NCBI GenBank assembly: GCA_900314495.1
Contig: OMVJ01000010.1
Coordinates: 1 to 64,000 of the forward strand
Source of the DNA: an uncultured Olsenella sp.
GTDB lineage: Bacteria; Actinomycetota; Coriobacteriia; Coriobacteriales; Atopobiaceae
DNA length: 64,000 nt
Reading direction: 5' to 3'
Within the stretch, counting starts at the first letter, position 1. Every line of letters begins with the position of its first letter. Below the pieces are notes generated by a model that saw nothing but the letters and a program-made list of their open reading frames with translations, was not told the DNA's origin and did not search any database. Shown in pieces: positions 7,812-16,824 of the stretch. Both the position numbers and the translations under genes were made by a program.

Positions 7812-8729
7812 CTATATCACGTAGAACCACGTGGGCTCGGGCTCGTCGGGCCTGTGGACAATGATCTCTTGGTCCTTGAGCTTCACGCGGGCGTTCTCCG
7901 GCACGGACTCGCACACGAAGGCGGAGCCGCTGATCACGGCGCCGCTGCCGATGACCGTCTCGCCGCCCAGGATGCTGGCGTTGGAGTAGACCGTCACGTA
8001 GTCTCCCAGCGTGGGGTGGCGCTTGACGCCGCGCAGGGCCTGGCCCTTGCGGGTGGAGAGGGCGCCCAGGGTGACGCCCTGATACAGCTTGACGTGCTTG
8101 CCAATAATCGTGGTCTCGCCTATGACGATGCCCGTACCGTGGTCGATGAAGAAGTACTCGTCAATCTGCGCGCCGGGGTTGATGTCTATGCCCGTGCGGC
8201 CGTGCGCGTACTCCGTGAGGATGCGGGGAATCATGGGCACCTTCAGCGTGTACAGCACATGCGCCAGGCGGTACACGAAGGTGGCATAGAAGCCCGGGTA
8301 GGCAATGAGCACCTCCACGCGGCTCTCCGCAGCGGGGTCACCCTGGAAGAGCGCCTCGATGTCCGTGAGGAGCAGGGCGTGCACGTGGGGCAGCTCGTCC
8401 ATGAACTGGGCAGACAGGTCCGCGGCCTGCACGCGCGCCAGGCAGGGGTTCAGGTCTGCGTCGTCAAAGAGCAGGGCGTTGGCGATTTGGCCCGCCAGAA
8501 CACGCTCAATGTGCAGAAGACGCTCCGCAATCAGGTGGTCCGAGCTCTCCCCCGCCTTGCTGTCGTCGTCGAAGTAGCCAGGAAACATGAGGTTGCGGAT
8601 GTCCGTAAGGAGGTCAACGCAAACGGAGCGGTTGGGAAAGTACATCCTGGGCTTGCTGAAGAGCTCGCCCTCGTCCTTGTAGCCGCTCTTGAACGCCTCC
8701 ACGTTCTTGGTGAGCCTGCTGTCTTCCAC
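7812..8729 (-). CDS. cysE: Serine O-acetyltransferase
   Basis: 305 residues. Transfers acetyl from acetyl-CoA to serine, the first step of cysteine synthesis. The N-terminal half is the helical SAT domain; the C-terminal half has hexapeptide repeats of a left-handed beta helix, with DINPGAQIDEYFFIDHGTGIVIGET, KLYQGVTLGALS and catalytic-type histidines. The longer form (about 300 residues) resembles the EpsC/SAT variants of gut anaerobes rather than the 270-residue E. coli enzyme. I start it at the GTG at 8729, preceded by GGGGAGG at good spacing; a farther in-frame start adds unconserved sequence. No cysK is next to it. Confidence 0.9.
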   Translation of the reverse strand: MEDSRLTKNVEAFKSGYKDEGELFSKPRMYFPNRSVCVDLLTDIRNLMFPGYFDDDSKAGESSDHLIAERLLHIERVLAGQIANALLFDDADLNPCLARVQAADLSAQFMDELPHVHALLLTDIEALFQGDPAAESRVEVLIAYPGFYATFVYRLAHVLYTLKVPMIPRILTEYAHGRTGIDINPGAQIDEYFFIDHGTGIVIGETTIIGKHVKLYQGVTLGALSTRKGQALRGVKRHPTLGDYVTVYSNASILGGETVIGSGAVISGSAFVCESVPENARVKLKDQEIIVHRPDEPEPTWFYVI

Positions 8730-8844
8730 GCCAACCTCCCCATTCGGTGCCTGACCGTGCACGGCGCCAGTGGTACCCCTCCACAGGCAATCGCCGCTTC
8801 GCATTCACAGCAGGGTATACCCATACACTCCTGCCGACTGATAA

Positions 8845-8873
8845 AACATACTTTAAAGCTAGGAATTTGTCGA
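8845..8873 (-). promoter_or_regulatory. Candidate promoter for the serine acetyltransferase gene
   Basis: On the minus strand TCGACA (8873-8868), 17 nt, TATGTT (8850-8845), about 115 nt before the GTG start. A GGGTATACCC palindrome (8813-8822) lies downstream of the -10 and could be an operator. Pattern-based only. Confidence 0.35.
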
Positions 8874-8923
8874 TAGGGACAATCGCGAAACGGTCGCAGA
8901 GTGAGGCCCCCTACGGAATGCGA

Positions 8924-9655
8924 CTAGCCAATGCGGCAGTCGTGCCTGGCGGCCACTCGCACCACCACAAGATTCACGATGTAGATGGTGGCAACCACCA
9001 GCAGGAAGAGGCTGTCGCCCACCACGGAGCTGACCATGGCCGCAGAGTCATACGCACCGTGCAGGAACACTGAGAGCAAGTAGCCGCCCGCTATGCACGC
9101 CGCGGACTCGAGCCCGCGCCGGCGGAGGCTCATGCAGCGGGCCTGCCCGTACAGGAGTCCAAAGATGACGGCGAAGCCCATGTGTGCGGGAATGGCCATG
9201 AAGGCGCGCTGCACCAGGACGCCCGACCCGTAGGTCAGGCCGTACATGACGTTTTCCATGGCCGCGAAGCCCAAGGACGTGAAAACCGCGTACACCACCC
9301 CGTCAAAGCGACAGTTGAACGAGGGGTTGCGCCAGGTCTTGCGCGCCATGAGCCAATACTTGGCTCCCTCCTCTATGGCACCCACCACCACGAAGTCGCT
9401 CACGACCGTGAACTGCACGCTGTCGGGCTCAAGGCCGGTAAAGAGGCCCAGCGCCTGCATACCCACGCCCTCCAAGGCACCCGCGATGAGGCCAGCCAAC
9501 ACGCCACGCAGTACCAAGGACCACAGGAGCCCGCCCGGCTCCTTGTCAATGGGATCCAGCCGGTACACGTACACCATGAGAATGACCGCCGGCGCAAGCG
9601 CCAGCAGGAGGAAGATCTGCAGGTAGGGATCGATGCCCGGTAGAAGAAGGAACAT
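8924..9655 (-). CDS. PrsW-family intramembrane metalloprotease
   Basis: 243 residues with seven or so hydrophobic segments. PrsW family motifs: YRLDPIDKEP after the first helix, the EEGAKY pair (Glu95-Glu96), FDGVVYAVFTSLGFAAMENV, a His near 158 in AIPAHMGF and a later HGAYDSAA. In Bacillus, PrsW cleaves an anti-sigma factor; the family is wider and no sigma/anti-sigma gene lies here, so the substrate is unknown. The gene seems to be transcribed alone. Confidence 0.85.
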   Translation of the reverse strand: MFLLLPGIDPYLQIFLLLALAPAVILMVYVYRLDPIDKEPGGLLWSLVLRGVLAGLIAGALEGVGMQALGLFTGLEPDSVQFTVVSDFVVVGAIEEGAKYWLMARKTWRNPSFNCRFDGVVYAVFTSLGFAAMENVMYGLTYGSGVLVQRAFMAIPAHMGFAVIFGLLYGQARCMSLRRRGLESAACIAGGYLLSVFLHGAYDSAAMVSSVVGDSLFLLVVATIYIVNLVVVRVAARHDCRIG

Positions 9656-9687
9656 GGGTCTCTCCTATTTGTCGGCCTCATGCGATG

Positions 9688-9722
9688 GGGCTCGACGGGA
9701 AGCAACCTCCCGCGTCGAGCCC
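9688..9722. terminator. Hairpin between the radical SAM and PrsW genes
   Basis: 9-bp stem GGGCTCGAC / GTCGAGCCC (9688-9696 with 9714-9722), extended by an inner GGGA/TCCC pairing. The T-rich stretch follows on the plus strand, so its terminator activity for the minus-strand genes is uncertain. Confidence 0.4.
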
Positions 9723-9768
9723 TCTTGTTGGTTCTCCCCAATACTAGGATGAGCCGCCGTCCTTGCAT

Positions 9769-9795
9769 GAGACAAAAGGTGCGTCCCCCTGTCTC
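9769..9795. repeat. REP-like palindrome, family A
   Basis: Single GAGACA...TGTCTC unit identical in core to the arms at 2049-2110. It overlaps the TGA stop codon (9794-9796) of the radical SAM gene. Confidence 0.8.
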
Positions 9796-10708
9796 ACGCA
9801 GCGCGAGGCTCCAGCTGGCGCAGGTCGGCGATGGCGGCGTCCAGCTTGGCCAGGATCTTCTCGCGGTCCTGGGGCAGCTTGCCCTTGGTGTGCACCCACT
9901 GGGTGAAGGCGCGCTGCCAGGCGGGACCGTCACCCTCCGCAATGAGCTCGTCTGGCCGCACGTACTTGTTGTGGTAGCCCTCGAAGGTGCCGTCAATCTG
10001 CAGCAGGCTAACGAGCTCGCGCTCCTCCTCCATGCCCTCAAGGTCGGTGGCACGCACGAACTTGCCGTCCTCCTCCAGAAGGCCCAGCTCCGTCACGGGG
10101 CTCACGTTCATGTTGAAGTTGGTGACGAAGGCCGGCTGCAGCTCGTTGAGCAGGGCCGCCGTGGCACGGGCGTTCTCCATGCCGCGGCCGGCGCCGGCGA
10201 CGCCCGTCATGATGTGCGCACCAAGCTGGATACCGGCGGCGTGCAGGCGCGCCACCTGCTGCCGCGCCATGGCATTGGTGTGGTCCTTGTGCATGAAGCG
10301 CAGCACGTCGTCCAAACCAGACTCAATACCCACGTAGAACATCTGCCAGCCACGATTGCTCAGTGTACGAAGCTCCTCGTCACTCTTGCGCGAGATTGAC
10401 CAGATGGTGGCGTCGCTCACGATGCGCGTGACGGAGGGCAGGTAGTGGTCAATCATGTTCAGGATGGTCATGAGGCGGTCGAAGTCCATGTGCAGGGCGT
10501 CGCCGTCGCCCAACATGAGCTTGGTAGGCTTACCGCCCACGCTCTGCACGCGTTTGAGCTCCGCCTCCACCTGGTCCAGCGATACCTCACGGTAGGTGTC
10601 GCACTTGTACAGGTCGCAGAAGGCGCAGCGGTTGTACGGGCAACCGTGCGAGACGACGAGCCCGAACGCGCCGCGCTCGCCGGATGACTTGCAGATGCTG
10701 CCTGGCAT
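9794..10708 (-). CDS. Radical SAM protein
   Basis: 304 residues. N-terminal cysteines C23-x4-C28-x2-C31 (HGCPYNRCAFC) should hold the 4Fe-4S cluster; the x4 spacing, rather than the usual x3, is seen in Elp3-type and related radical SAM subgroups. Downstream, LMLGDGDALHMDFDRL and FYVGIESGLDDVLRFMHK match the SAM-binding face of the TIM barrel. There is no SPASM or B12 domain. The product is unknown, and no partner gene is adjacent. The stop codon is supplied by a REP-like element. Confidence 0.85.
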   Translation of the reverse strand: MPGSICKSSGERGAFGLVVSHGCPYNRCAFCDLYKCDTYREVSLDQVEAELKRVQSVGGKPTKLMLGDGDALHMDFDRLMTILNMIDHYLPSVTRIVSDATIWSISRKSDEELRTLSNRGWQMFYVGIESGLDDVLRFMHKDHTNAMARQQVARLHAAGIQLGAHIMTGVAGAGRGMENARATAALLNELQPAFVTNFNMNVSPVTELGLLEEDGKFVRATDLEGMEEERELVSLLQIDGTFEGYHNKYVRPDELIAEGDGPAWQRAFTQWVHTKGKLPQDREKILAKLDAAIADLRQLEPRAA

Positions 10709-10760
10709 GAGACCACCCCTCAGGTAATGCCCCGCAAAAGGATTGATTATTGTCTATATA

Positions 10761-10833
10761 TTACCCGCGGAGTGACAGAGCTAGACGCGGGTAAGGTGAT
10801 TACCCAAAAGTCTGCCACTCGTCACTCCGCGGG
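10761..10833. promoter_or_regulatory. Inverted repeats upstream of the radical SAM gene
   Basis: Two nested inverted repeats: TTACCCGCG/CGCGGGTAA (10761-10769 with 10786-10794) and the 13-bp CCCGCGGAGTGAC / GTCACTCCGCGGG (10764-10776 with 10821-10833). They share the left arm, so the structures are alternative. AT-rich sequence at 10741-10760 beside them may hold the promoter. Confidence 0.45.
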
Positions 10834-10880
10834 CAAAGGCTTGCGGTGGAGGCACCATGCCAGTGGGGCATCCTTTGCAT

Positions 10881-10941
10881 GAGACAAAAGGTACGTCCCC
10901 CATGTCTCATTGATGAGACGCGAGAACCGTCCCCGTGTCTC
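10881..10941. repeat. Two REP-like palindromes, family A, in tandem
   Basis: GAGACA...TGTCTC-type units at 10881-10908 and 10915-10941; the second has a diverged core (GAGACGCGAG). The second overlaps the ettA stop codon (10940-10942). Confidence 0.8.
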
Positions 10942-12619
10942 AGTCGCGGGTGAGCTTGCGGTGCAGTCGGTGGGGCTTGGAGAGATCGGGCCCCAGGCGC
11001 TTCTCGCGGTCCTTCTGGTAGTCCTCGAAGTTGCCCTCGAACCAGTGCCAAGCGCCAGGCTCGTCGTCCGTGCCCTCCCAGGCAAGGATGTGGGTGCAGA
11101 TGCGGTCCATGAACCAGCGGTCGTGACTGGTGATCACGGAGCAGCCGGGGAAGGCCAGAAGGGCCTCCTCCAGGCTCTCGAGCGTCTCCGTGTCCAAGTC
11201 GTTGGTGGGCTCGTCCAGAAGCAGCAGGTTGCCGCCCTGCTTGAGGGTAAGGGCCAGGTTCAGGCGGTTGCGCTCGCCGCCAGAGAGCACGCCCGCGCGC
11301 TTCTGCTGGTCCGTGCCCTTGAAGCCGAAGGCGCTCACGTACGCGCGGGAGGGAATCTCCTGCTCGCCCACCTTCATGAAGTCGTTGCCGTCAGAGACGA
11401 CCTCCCACACGGTCTTCTGGGGGTCGATGCCGGCGCGCATCTGGTCAACGTAGGAGAGCTTGACTGTCTCGCCCAGCTCCAGCGTGCCGGAGGTGGGCTG
11501 CTCCTGGCCCACGATCATCTTGAACAGGGTGGACTTGCCCACGCCGTTGGGGCCGATCACGCCCACGATGCCGTTGCGCGGCAGGTCGAAGTCCAGCCCG
11601 TCGAAGAGCACGCGGTCACCGAAGGCCTTGTGCAGGTCGGAGGCCACCAGGACCTTCTGGCCCAGGCGCGGACCCACGGGGATGTGGATGTCCGTGAAGT
11701 CCACGTCCCGCGTGCTCAGGGCCTCGGCCTCCATCTGCTCGTAGGCGGCCAGGCGCGCCTTGCTCTTGGACTGGCGGGCCTTCTGGGAGCTGCGCACCCA
11801 CTCCAGCTCGGACTTCATCTTCTTCACGCGCTTGGCGTTCTGCTTGGACTCCGCCTCCATGCGCGCGGCCTTGGTCTCCAGGTAGGTGGAGTAGTTGCCC
11901 TTGTAGGGGTACAGGGTGCCGCGGTCAACCTCGCAGATCCACTCGGCCACGTTGTCCAGGAAGTAGCGATCGTGCGTGACGGCCATGACGGCGCCCTGGT
12001 AGTTGTGGAGGAACTGCTCCAGCCACAGCACGGACTCGGCGTCCAGGTGGTTGGTGGGCTCGTCCAGCAGCAGCAGGTCCGGGGCCTCCAGCAGCAGGCG
12101 GCACAGCGCCACGCGCCTACGCTCGCCGCCGGAGAGGTGCGTCACGGGCTCGTCCGGGTCCGGGCACTGCAGGGCGTCCATGGCCTGGGAAAGCTGGGAA
12201 TCCAGATCCCAGCCGTTGGCGGCGTCAATCTCGTCCTGCAGACGGCCCATCTCCGCCATCAGGGAGTCGAAGTCGGCGTCTGGGTCCGCCATCTCCTCGC
12301 CAATCTGGTTGAAGCGGTTGACCTTGGCAATGATGTCGCCGAAGGCCAGCTCGATGTTCTCCTTGACGGTCTTGGTCTCGTCCAGCGGGGGCTCCTGCTC
12401 CAGCATGCCCACGGTGTAGCCGGGGCTGAGACGCGCCTCGCCGTTGGTGATCTCCTCCTTGCCGGCCATGATCTTGAGCAGGGTGGACTTGCCCATGCCG
12501 TTGGGGCCCACCACTCCAATCTTGGCGCCGGGGAAGAAGCCCATGGTCACGTCGTCCAGGATGACCTTGTTGTTGAAGGACTTCCTGACCTTGTACATTT
12601 GGTAGATGAACTCTGCCAT
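10940..12619 (-). CDS. ettA: Energy-dependent translational throttle protein EttA (ABC-F)
   Basis: 559 residues against about 555 in E. coli. Soluble ABC-F ATPase that binds the ribosomal E site and gates early elongation according to ATP/ADP. Two ABC domains: Walker [10 protein letters not shown] and signature [15 protein letters not shown] in the first, GPNGVGKST and [15 protein letters not shown] in the second. A lysine/arginine-rich linker with the P-site tRNA interaction motif lies between them. Start at 12619 with an AAGGAGAACGG site; the longer in-frame reading has none. It has no transmembrane partner, as expected for ABC-F. Confidence 0.95.
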   Translation of the reverse strand: MAEFIYQMYKVRKSFNNKVILDDVTMGFFPGAKIGVVGPNGMGKSTLLKIMAGKEEITNGEARLSPGYTVGMLEQEPPLDETKTVKENIELAFGDIIAKVNRFNQIGEEMADPDADFDSLMAEMGRLQDEIDAANGWDLDSQLSQAMDALQCPDPDEPVTHLSGGERRRVALCRLLLEAPDLLLLDEPTNHLDAESVLWLEQFLHNYQGAVMAVTHDRYFLDNVAEWICEVDRGTLYPYKGNYSTYLETKAARMEAESKQNAKRVKKMKSELEWVRSSQKARQSKSKARLAAYEQMEAEALSTRDVDFTDIHIPVGPRLGQKVLVASDLHKAFGDRVLFDGLDFDLPRNGIVGVIGPNGVGKSTLFKMIVGQEQPTSGTLELGETVKLSYVDQMRAGIDPQKTVWEVVSDGNDFMKVGEQEIPSRAYVSAFGFKGTDQQKRAGVLSGGERNRLNLALTLKQGGNLLLLDEPTNDLDTETLESLEEALLAFPGCSVITSHDRWFMDRICTHILAWEGTDDEPGAWHWFEGNFEDYQKDREKRLGPDLSKPHRLHRKLTRD

Positions 12620-12737
12620 CCGTTCTCCTTTTGCTGTGGGAGGGCTTATGCGGCGGCGCATGCCAAGACGCGCCCGCCGCGCGTGCGCAATCCTTGCCAT
12701 TATCACATGCCATGGGTGCTAGGCCAGCTCGTGCGGG

Positions 12738-13535
12738 CTAGTCCACGAGAAACGCCACGACCTCCGCCACGGAGTCCACCACCTTGGTCACGCGGCACTG
12801 TAGCGGTTCCGGCGAGCTTTCGAACGTGAAGCTCTGGTCCGCTGCCACGAGCATGGGCAGGTCGTTGTAGGAGTCCCCCACCGCAGCGACCTCGGCGGCA
12901 CGGAAGAGCCCGCGCAGCTCCGCGATGGCCGTTCCCTTGGAGACCCCGCGCGCCACCACGTCCACGTTGCGCACGTTCTGGTAGGCCACCAAGGTGGAGG
13001 CGGCCTGGGCGTTGATGCGGTCCGCAATTCGCGCTGCAGCCTCTGGCGAGCCGGGTGCAAGAGAGATGCCAAACACGTTGCCGCCCAGGTCCGCGATGGA
13101 ATCTATATGCACCTGCTCGTAGAAGGGCTCGCCGAAGGTGTACATGTGGTCGCCACCCTGGATGACGCTGGGGACCTGGGCAAACGTGTCGTGAACCCAC
13201 TGCACGGCAGCTGGGTCCGCGCGGTGGCCAACCAGCTCGTGCCCCTCCGCGTCCAGGATCAGCGCGCCGCTGGCCACGATGCAGAAGTCCAGCCGCAGGT
13301 CCACGCCGTCGTCCTGGAAGGGCTTAAGCGCACCCCCGTACGAGCGACCCGTGCACAGGCCGAAGATGTTGCCCGCACTCTGGAAGACCCGCACCGCGGC
13401 TATGTCCTCGGTGCGGAAGTAGCGATCTCCGTCGCTGCGCCGCAGGTAGAGGGTGCCGTCAAGGTCAGTTGCAAGCACCGTGGGAGCGCCGCCGGTCGGC
13501 TGCGCTGCTGTGGCCCCCGTCTCGCGCTGCACCAC
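12738..13535 (-). CDS. HAD-superfamily (Cof-type) phosphatase
   Basis: 265 residues. Motif I DLDGTLYLRRSD, motif II LCTGRSYGG, motif III/IV VGDSYNDLPMLVA: a class IIB HAD hydrolase that dephosphorylates a small molecule such as a sugar phosphate. I start it at GTG 13535, one base after the stop of the ThrH-like gene, with GGCGGAG lying in that gene's last codons; translation is probably coupled. The exact substrate cannot be read from sequence. Confidence 0.85.
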   Translation of the reverse strand: MVQRETGATAAQPTGGAPTVLATDLDGTLYLRRSDGDRYFRTEDIAAVRVFQSAGNIFGLCTGRSYGGALKPFQDDGVDLRLDFCIVASGALILDAEGHELVGHRADPAAVQWVHDTFAQVPSVIQGGDHMYTFGEPFYEQVHIDSIADLGGNVFGISLAPGSPEAAARIADRINAQAASTLVAYQNVRNVDVVARGVSKGTAIAELRGLFRAAEVAAVGDSYNDLPMLVAADQSFTFESSPEPLQCRVTKVVDSVAEVVAFLVD

Positions 13536-13536
13536 G

Positions 13537-14139
13537 CTACTCCGCCAGCGCCCTGTCGAAGGCGGCCAGCAGCTCGTCGTAGGTCTCGTACGCCGGCAGG
13601 TCCGGGTTGTCCGCCATGATGGCAGGCGTGGACCGGAAGAGGAAGCCCGCCTTGCTGGCACGGATCATGGCCAGGTCGTTGTAGGAGTCGCCGGTGGCAA
13701 TGGTGTCGAAGCCCATGGACTGCAGGCCGCGCACGGTGGTGAGCTTGGAGTCCTTGCAGCGCATCTGGATGCCCGTGACCATACCGTCCGTGACCTGCAG
13801 CTTGTTGCAGAAGATGGTCGGCCGGCCCAGCTTCTGAATCAGCGGCTTGGCAAACTCCTCAAAGGTGTCGGAGATGATGATCACCTGGCACATGTCACGC
13901 AGCTGGTCCAGAAACTCGCGCGCGCCGGGCAAGGGGTCGATGGTGGCAATGACGTCCTGAATCTCCTTCAGGCCCAGCCCGTGCTCCTTGAGGATGGCAA
14001 TGCGGTAGGCCATGAGCTTGTTGTAGTCAGGCTCGTCTCGAGTGGTGCGGCGCAGCTCCGGAATGCCGGACGCCTCCGAGAACGCAATCCAGATCTCCGG
14101 GACGACAACGCCCTCCATGTCCAGGCAGGCAACGTACAT
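13537..14139 (-). CDS. thrH: ThrH-like phosphoserine phosphatase / homoserine phosphotransferase
   Basis: 200 residues, the ThrH length (Pseudomonas ThrH about 205). Opens with CLDMEGVVVPEIWIAF, where the HAD DxD motif is D7-x-E9 as in ThrH, then IISDTFEEFAKPLI and GDSYNDLAMI. ThrH dephosphorylates phosphoserine and can move the phosphate to homoserine, linking serine and threonine synthesis. The ATG at 14139 has a GAGGAGAG site; an upstream extension is not conserved. It is followed at once by a second, coupled HAD gene. Confidence 0.88.
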   Translation of the reverse strand: MYVACLDMEGVVVPEIWIAFSEASGIPELRRTTRDEPDYNKLMAYRIAILKEHGLGLKEIQDVIATIDPLPGAREFLDQLRDMCQVIIISDTFEEFAKPLIQKLGRPTIFCNKLQVTDGMVTGIQMRCKDSKLTTVRGLQSMGFDTIATGDSYNDLAMIRASKAGFLFRSTPAIMADNPDLPAYETYDELLAAFDRALAE

Positions 14140-14254
14140 GGTCTCTCCTCTTCGCCGGCGGCACGTGCATTCATTGTGCACGCCCGTCCCGCGCCAGCGC
14201 CGCCACGGGACGGCCTTTGGTAGCAAACGGCAACGTGAAGCGACGATCACTCGC

Positions 14255-14815
14255 CTAGAGCTGCGCCTCCACGGCCGCGCGCACGTCGTCCATGTTGGCC
14301 GTGGGCTCGAAGCGAGCCACCACGTTGCCCTGACGGTCCACCAGGAACTTGGTGAAATTCCACTTGATCTTGGAGTTGCTCTTGTAGTCCTTGTCGATCT
14401 TCTTCAGCATGACGCTCATGGCCATGGCCTTGGGCCCCTTGCCGAAGCCCTCGAAGGTCTTCTGGCTCTTGAGGTAGGTGTAAAGCGGCAGCTCCTCCTC
14501 GCCCGTCTCCGGGTTGTTGTTCACGTTGGATTTGTGCATCTGCGGGAACTGCGTGTTGTAGTGCAGGGTGCAGAAGTCGTGAATCTCGTCGTCCGTGCCA
14601 GGGGTCTGGCCGGCAAACTGGTTGCAGGGGATATCCAGAATCTCCAGGCCCTTCTCGTGCAGGTCCTCGTACATCTTCTCCAGCGGCTCGTACTGGGGGG
14701 TGAAGCCGCAGCCGGTGGCGGTGTTCACCACCAGCACCACCTTGCCGGCAAAGTCGGCCATCTTGACCTCGTTGCCCTTGCGGTCCTGAACGCTGTAGTC
14801 GTAGAAGCTTGCCAT
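14255..14815 (-). CDS. Glutathione/thioredoxin peroxidase (GPx family)
   Basis: 186 residues, full GPx length. Peroxidatic Cys36 in NTATGCGFTPQYE; other motifs CNQFAGQTPG and WNFTKFLVDRQG supply the conserved Gln and Trp of the active site. The selenocysteine of animal enzymes is a plain Cys. Bacterial members usually use thioredoxin. In an anaerobe it would deal with peroxide stress. Monocistronic. Confidence 0.92.
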   Translation of the reverse strand: MASFYDYSVQDRKGNEVKMADFAGKVVLVVNTATGCGFTPQYEPLEKMYEDLHEKGLEILDIPCNQFAGQTPGTDDEIHDFCTLHYNTQFPQMHKSNVNNNPETGEEELPLYTYLKSQKTFEGFGKGPKAMAMSVMLKKIDKDYKSNSKIKWNFTKFLVDRQGNVVARFEPTANMDDVRAAVEAQL

Positions 14816-15028
14816 TGCTGGGTTCCTTTCTTCCAGTGCGGCCTTCGGTTTTCAACATCAATTGTACGCAATTTAATTTGTAGCGCAAGGGTTACTCGCA
14901 ACAAAGCCCTCTCAGGAACGTTCGCGTCCAGCCAATGCCCTTGACGCTAATGCGAATTCGTCACCAACGGCACGGCAAGCGCCGCCAGCGGCATGTCGTG
15001 TTTCACACCTGTTTCCACGTGATGAACG

Positions 15029-15103
15029 CAGGCAACCGGTGGATAAAAACCAAGCAGAGGCGCCGCGCGACCAGTGCCCGCGGCACCACCGGGCTCTTGC
15101 CTG
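15029..15103 (+). promoter_or_regulatory. Structured leader upstream of the ORD-like dehydrogenase
   Basis: In the 335-bp gap between gpx and the next gene, 15029-15042 pairs with 15086-15103 as a long stem with a 4-nt bulge, enclosing a second 6-bp stem (15062-15067 with 15079-15084). The leader ends about 48 nt before the ATG, after two TTTGCAA repeats. I do not recognise a named riboswitch in it. The remainder of the gap (14816-15028) shows nothing clear. Confidence 0.5.
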
Positions 15104-15150
15104 AAGTTTGCAACGAGCGTTTGCAAGGCACTTGTTGAAGGGAGCACTTC

Positions 15151-16191
15151 ATGGGACGTAGGCCAATCAGGGTTGTTCAGTACGGGTGCGGCAAGATGGC
15201 AAAGTACACCATCCGTTACCTGCATGAGCACGGTGCGCAGCTGGTGGGTGCCATCGACGTGAGCCCCGCCGTCGTTGGTATGGACGCAGGCGACTTCGCG
15301 GGCCTGCCCATCAAGCTGGGCGTCAAGATCTCCGACAACGCGGAGAAGGTCCTGGACGAGACCGCACCCGACATCGCCATAGTCACGCTCTTCTCGCTGG
15401 TGGACGACATCGCCCCCATGGTGGAGCAGTGCGCGCGCCGCGGCATCTCCGTCATCACCACCTGCGAGGAGGCAACCTTCCCCTGGACCACCTCCTCCGC
15501 AACCACCAACCGCCTGGACGCCATTGCCCAGAAGACCGGCGCCACCATCGTGGGCGCCGGCATGGAGGACGTTTTCTGGGTGCACATCGTGGGCCTCTTG
15601 GCCGGCGCGGTGAACAGCATCAAGAAGATCGAGGGCTCCGTCAGCTACAACGTTGAGGAGTACGGCCTGGCCCTGGCCAAGGCGCACGGCGTGGGCCTCA
15701 CCACGGACGAGTTCGAGAAGACTCTTGCCCACCCGGACGAGGTTGTCCCCTCCTACGTGTGGAACTCCAACGAGGCGCTGGCCCAGCTGCTGGGCCTCAC
15801 CATCAGCCAGGTCATCCAGGAGAACGTGCCCTACGTGGCCGAGCAGGACACCTGGTCAGACACCATGGGCGCCACCATTCCCGCCGGCAAGGTCCTGGGC
15901 ATGAACACGCGCGTCACAACCAAGACCTACCAGGGCATCGACATCATTACCTCGCAGATCGGCAAGGTCTACGGCCCCGACGACGGCGACCTGTGCGACT
16001 GGAAGATCTACGGCGAGCCCGACACCACCTTCCACGTTGAGAAGCCCGCGACCGTGGAGCACACCTGCGCCACCATCGTCAACCGCATCCCCACGGTGCT
16101 GAACGCCCCCTCCGGCTACCACACCTTCGACGAGCTGGAGCCCCTGCGCTTCCAGACGGAGCCCCTCATGATCGAGGACTTCGGCATCTAG
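15151..16191 (+). CDS. NAD(P)H-dependent amine dehydrogenase, DapB/2,4-diaminopentanoate dehydrogenase-like
   Basis: 346 residues. The N-terminal Rossmann fold ([17 protein letters not shown], then Asp36 in [11 protein letters not shown]) is of dihydrodipicolinate-reductase type; the rest matches the family holding Ord, the 2,4-diaminopentanoate dehydrogenase of ornithine fermentation ([21 protein letters not shown]). No other ornithine-pathway gene (ortA/B, oraS/E) is nearby, so the substrate is open; an amino-acid-derived amine or imine is most likely. GAAGGGAG precedes the ATG. It is the first plus-strand gene after a minus-strand run and has its own structured leader and terminator. Confidence 0.75.
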   Translation: MGRRPIRVVQYGCGKMAKYTIRYLHEHGAQLVGAIDVSPAVVGMDAGDFAGLPIKLGVKISDNAEKVLDETAPDIAIVTLFSLVDDIAPMVEQCARRGISVITTCEEATFPWTTSSATTNRLDAIAQKTGATIVGAGMEDVFWVHIVGLLAGAVNSIKKIEGSVSYNVEEYGLALAKAHGVGLTTDEFEKTLAHPDEVVPSYVWNSNEALAQLLGLTISQVIQENVPYVAEQDTWSDTMGATIPAGKVLGMNTRVTTKTYQGIDIITSQIGKVYGPDDGDLCDWKIYGEPDTTFHVEKPATVEHTCATIVNRIPTVLNAPSGYHTFDELEPLRFQTEPLMIEDFGI

Positions 16192-16220
16192 GCGAGCACG
16201 CTGGGCACACCGCGCGCTGG

Positions 16221-16258
16221 GCGGGGCTGGCCCCTCGTGGGCCGGCCCCGCTTCTTGT
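16221..16258 (+). terminator. Terminator of the ORD-like gene
   Basis: GC-rich hairpin (16221-16233 with 16239-16251) followed by TTCTTGTT, 30 nt after the stop codon. It also separates this gene from the convergent NlpC/P60-like gene. Confidence 0.8.
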
Positions 16259-16266
16259 TACGCGGC

Positions 16267-16824
16267 CTACCCCAGCGCTATGCTGCCCAGCCAGCCCCAA
16301 CGCGGTTCCGCCATGACCCCGTACGCCGTAAGCCACAGCTCCAAGGGGACGGTCCGCACCTCACCTGCGACGGAGTCCATGAGCTTGCCGTCACCTATGT
16401 ACAAGCCCACGTGGCCAAAGCCCCGCGCCCCCAGCGAGAAGGGATGCGCCGGCACCGCCACGATCATCCCCACCTTCAGGTCCGCGGTGTCCGTGAGCGG
16501 GCAGTAGCTCTGGTAGAGCTCCAGCGCGTCTCCGCCAACCATGCAGATGCCCAGCCGGCCGAAGACCACCTCCACCCAAGCGGCGCAGCGGTTCTCGCCG
16601 GGGGACGGCGTGGCGTAGGCGCACGCCACCAGGTTCCGCTGCAGGGCCGTGGCGTCCATAAGGCGCTGGGGCTCGTGGCCGGGCTCGATGGTGCGCCGCA
16701 CCGTCTGCCCGTATATGCTCGTATCCCCCCGAGAGATGCCGCGGCGCTGTAGCTCCGCCTCCAGCCGCTCCTGAGCGGAGCCAGGAGCGGACCCCTTGGG
16801 CGGGCGCTGGGGGCCGCTACGCAT
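16267..16824 (-). CDS. NlpC/P60-like (CHAP-type) protein
   Basis: 185 residues. The core shows a papain-like arrangement: Cys80 in NRCAAWVEVVFGRLG and His138 in GFGHVGLYIGDGKLMDS, typical of NlpC/P60 cysteine peptidases acting on cell-wall peptides. There is no signal peptide or wall-binding repeat, unusual for a wall hydrolase. Its ATG overlaps the stop codon of the GH2 gene (ATGCGTAG), so translation is coupled. It may act on imported muropeptides, or be a structural remnant of the fold; activity is not proven. Confidence 0.65.
   Translation of the reverse strand: MRSGPQRPPKGSAPGSAQERLEAELQRRGISRGDTSIYGQTVRRTIEPGHEPQRLMDATALQRNLVACAYATPSPGENRCAAWVEVVFGRLGICMVGGDALELYQSYCPLTDTADLKVGMIVAVPAHPFSLGARGFGHVGLYIGDGKLMDSVAGEVRTVPLELWLTAYGVMAEPRWGWLGSIALG

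Noticed and set aside
14816-15028. Possible cobalamin, glycine or SAM riboswitch before the ORD-like gene
   Set aside because: None of the conserved boxes is present; only the stem at 15029-15103 is supported, so it was left unclassified.
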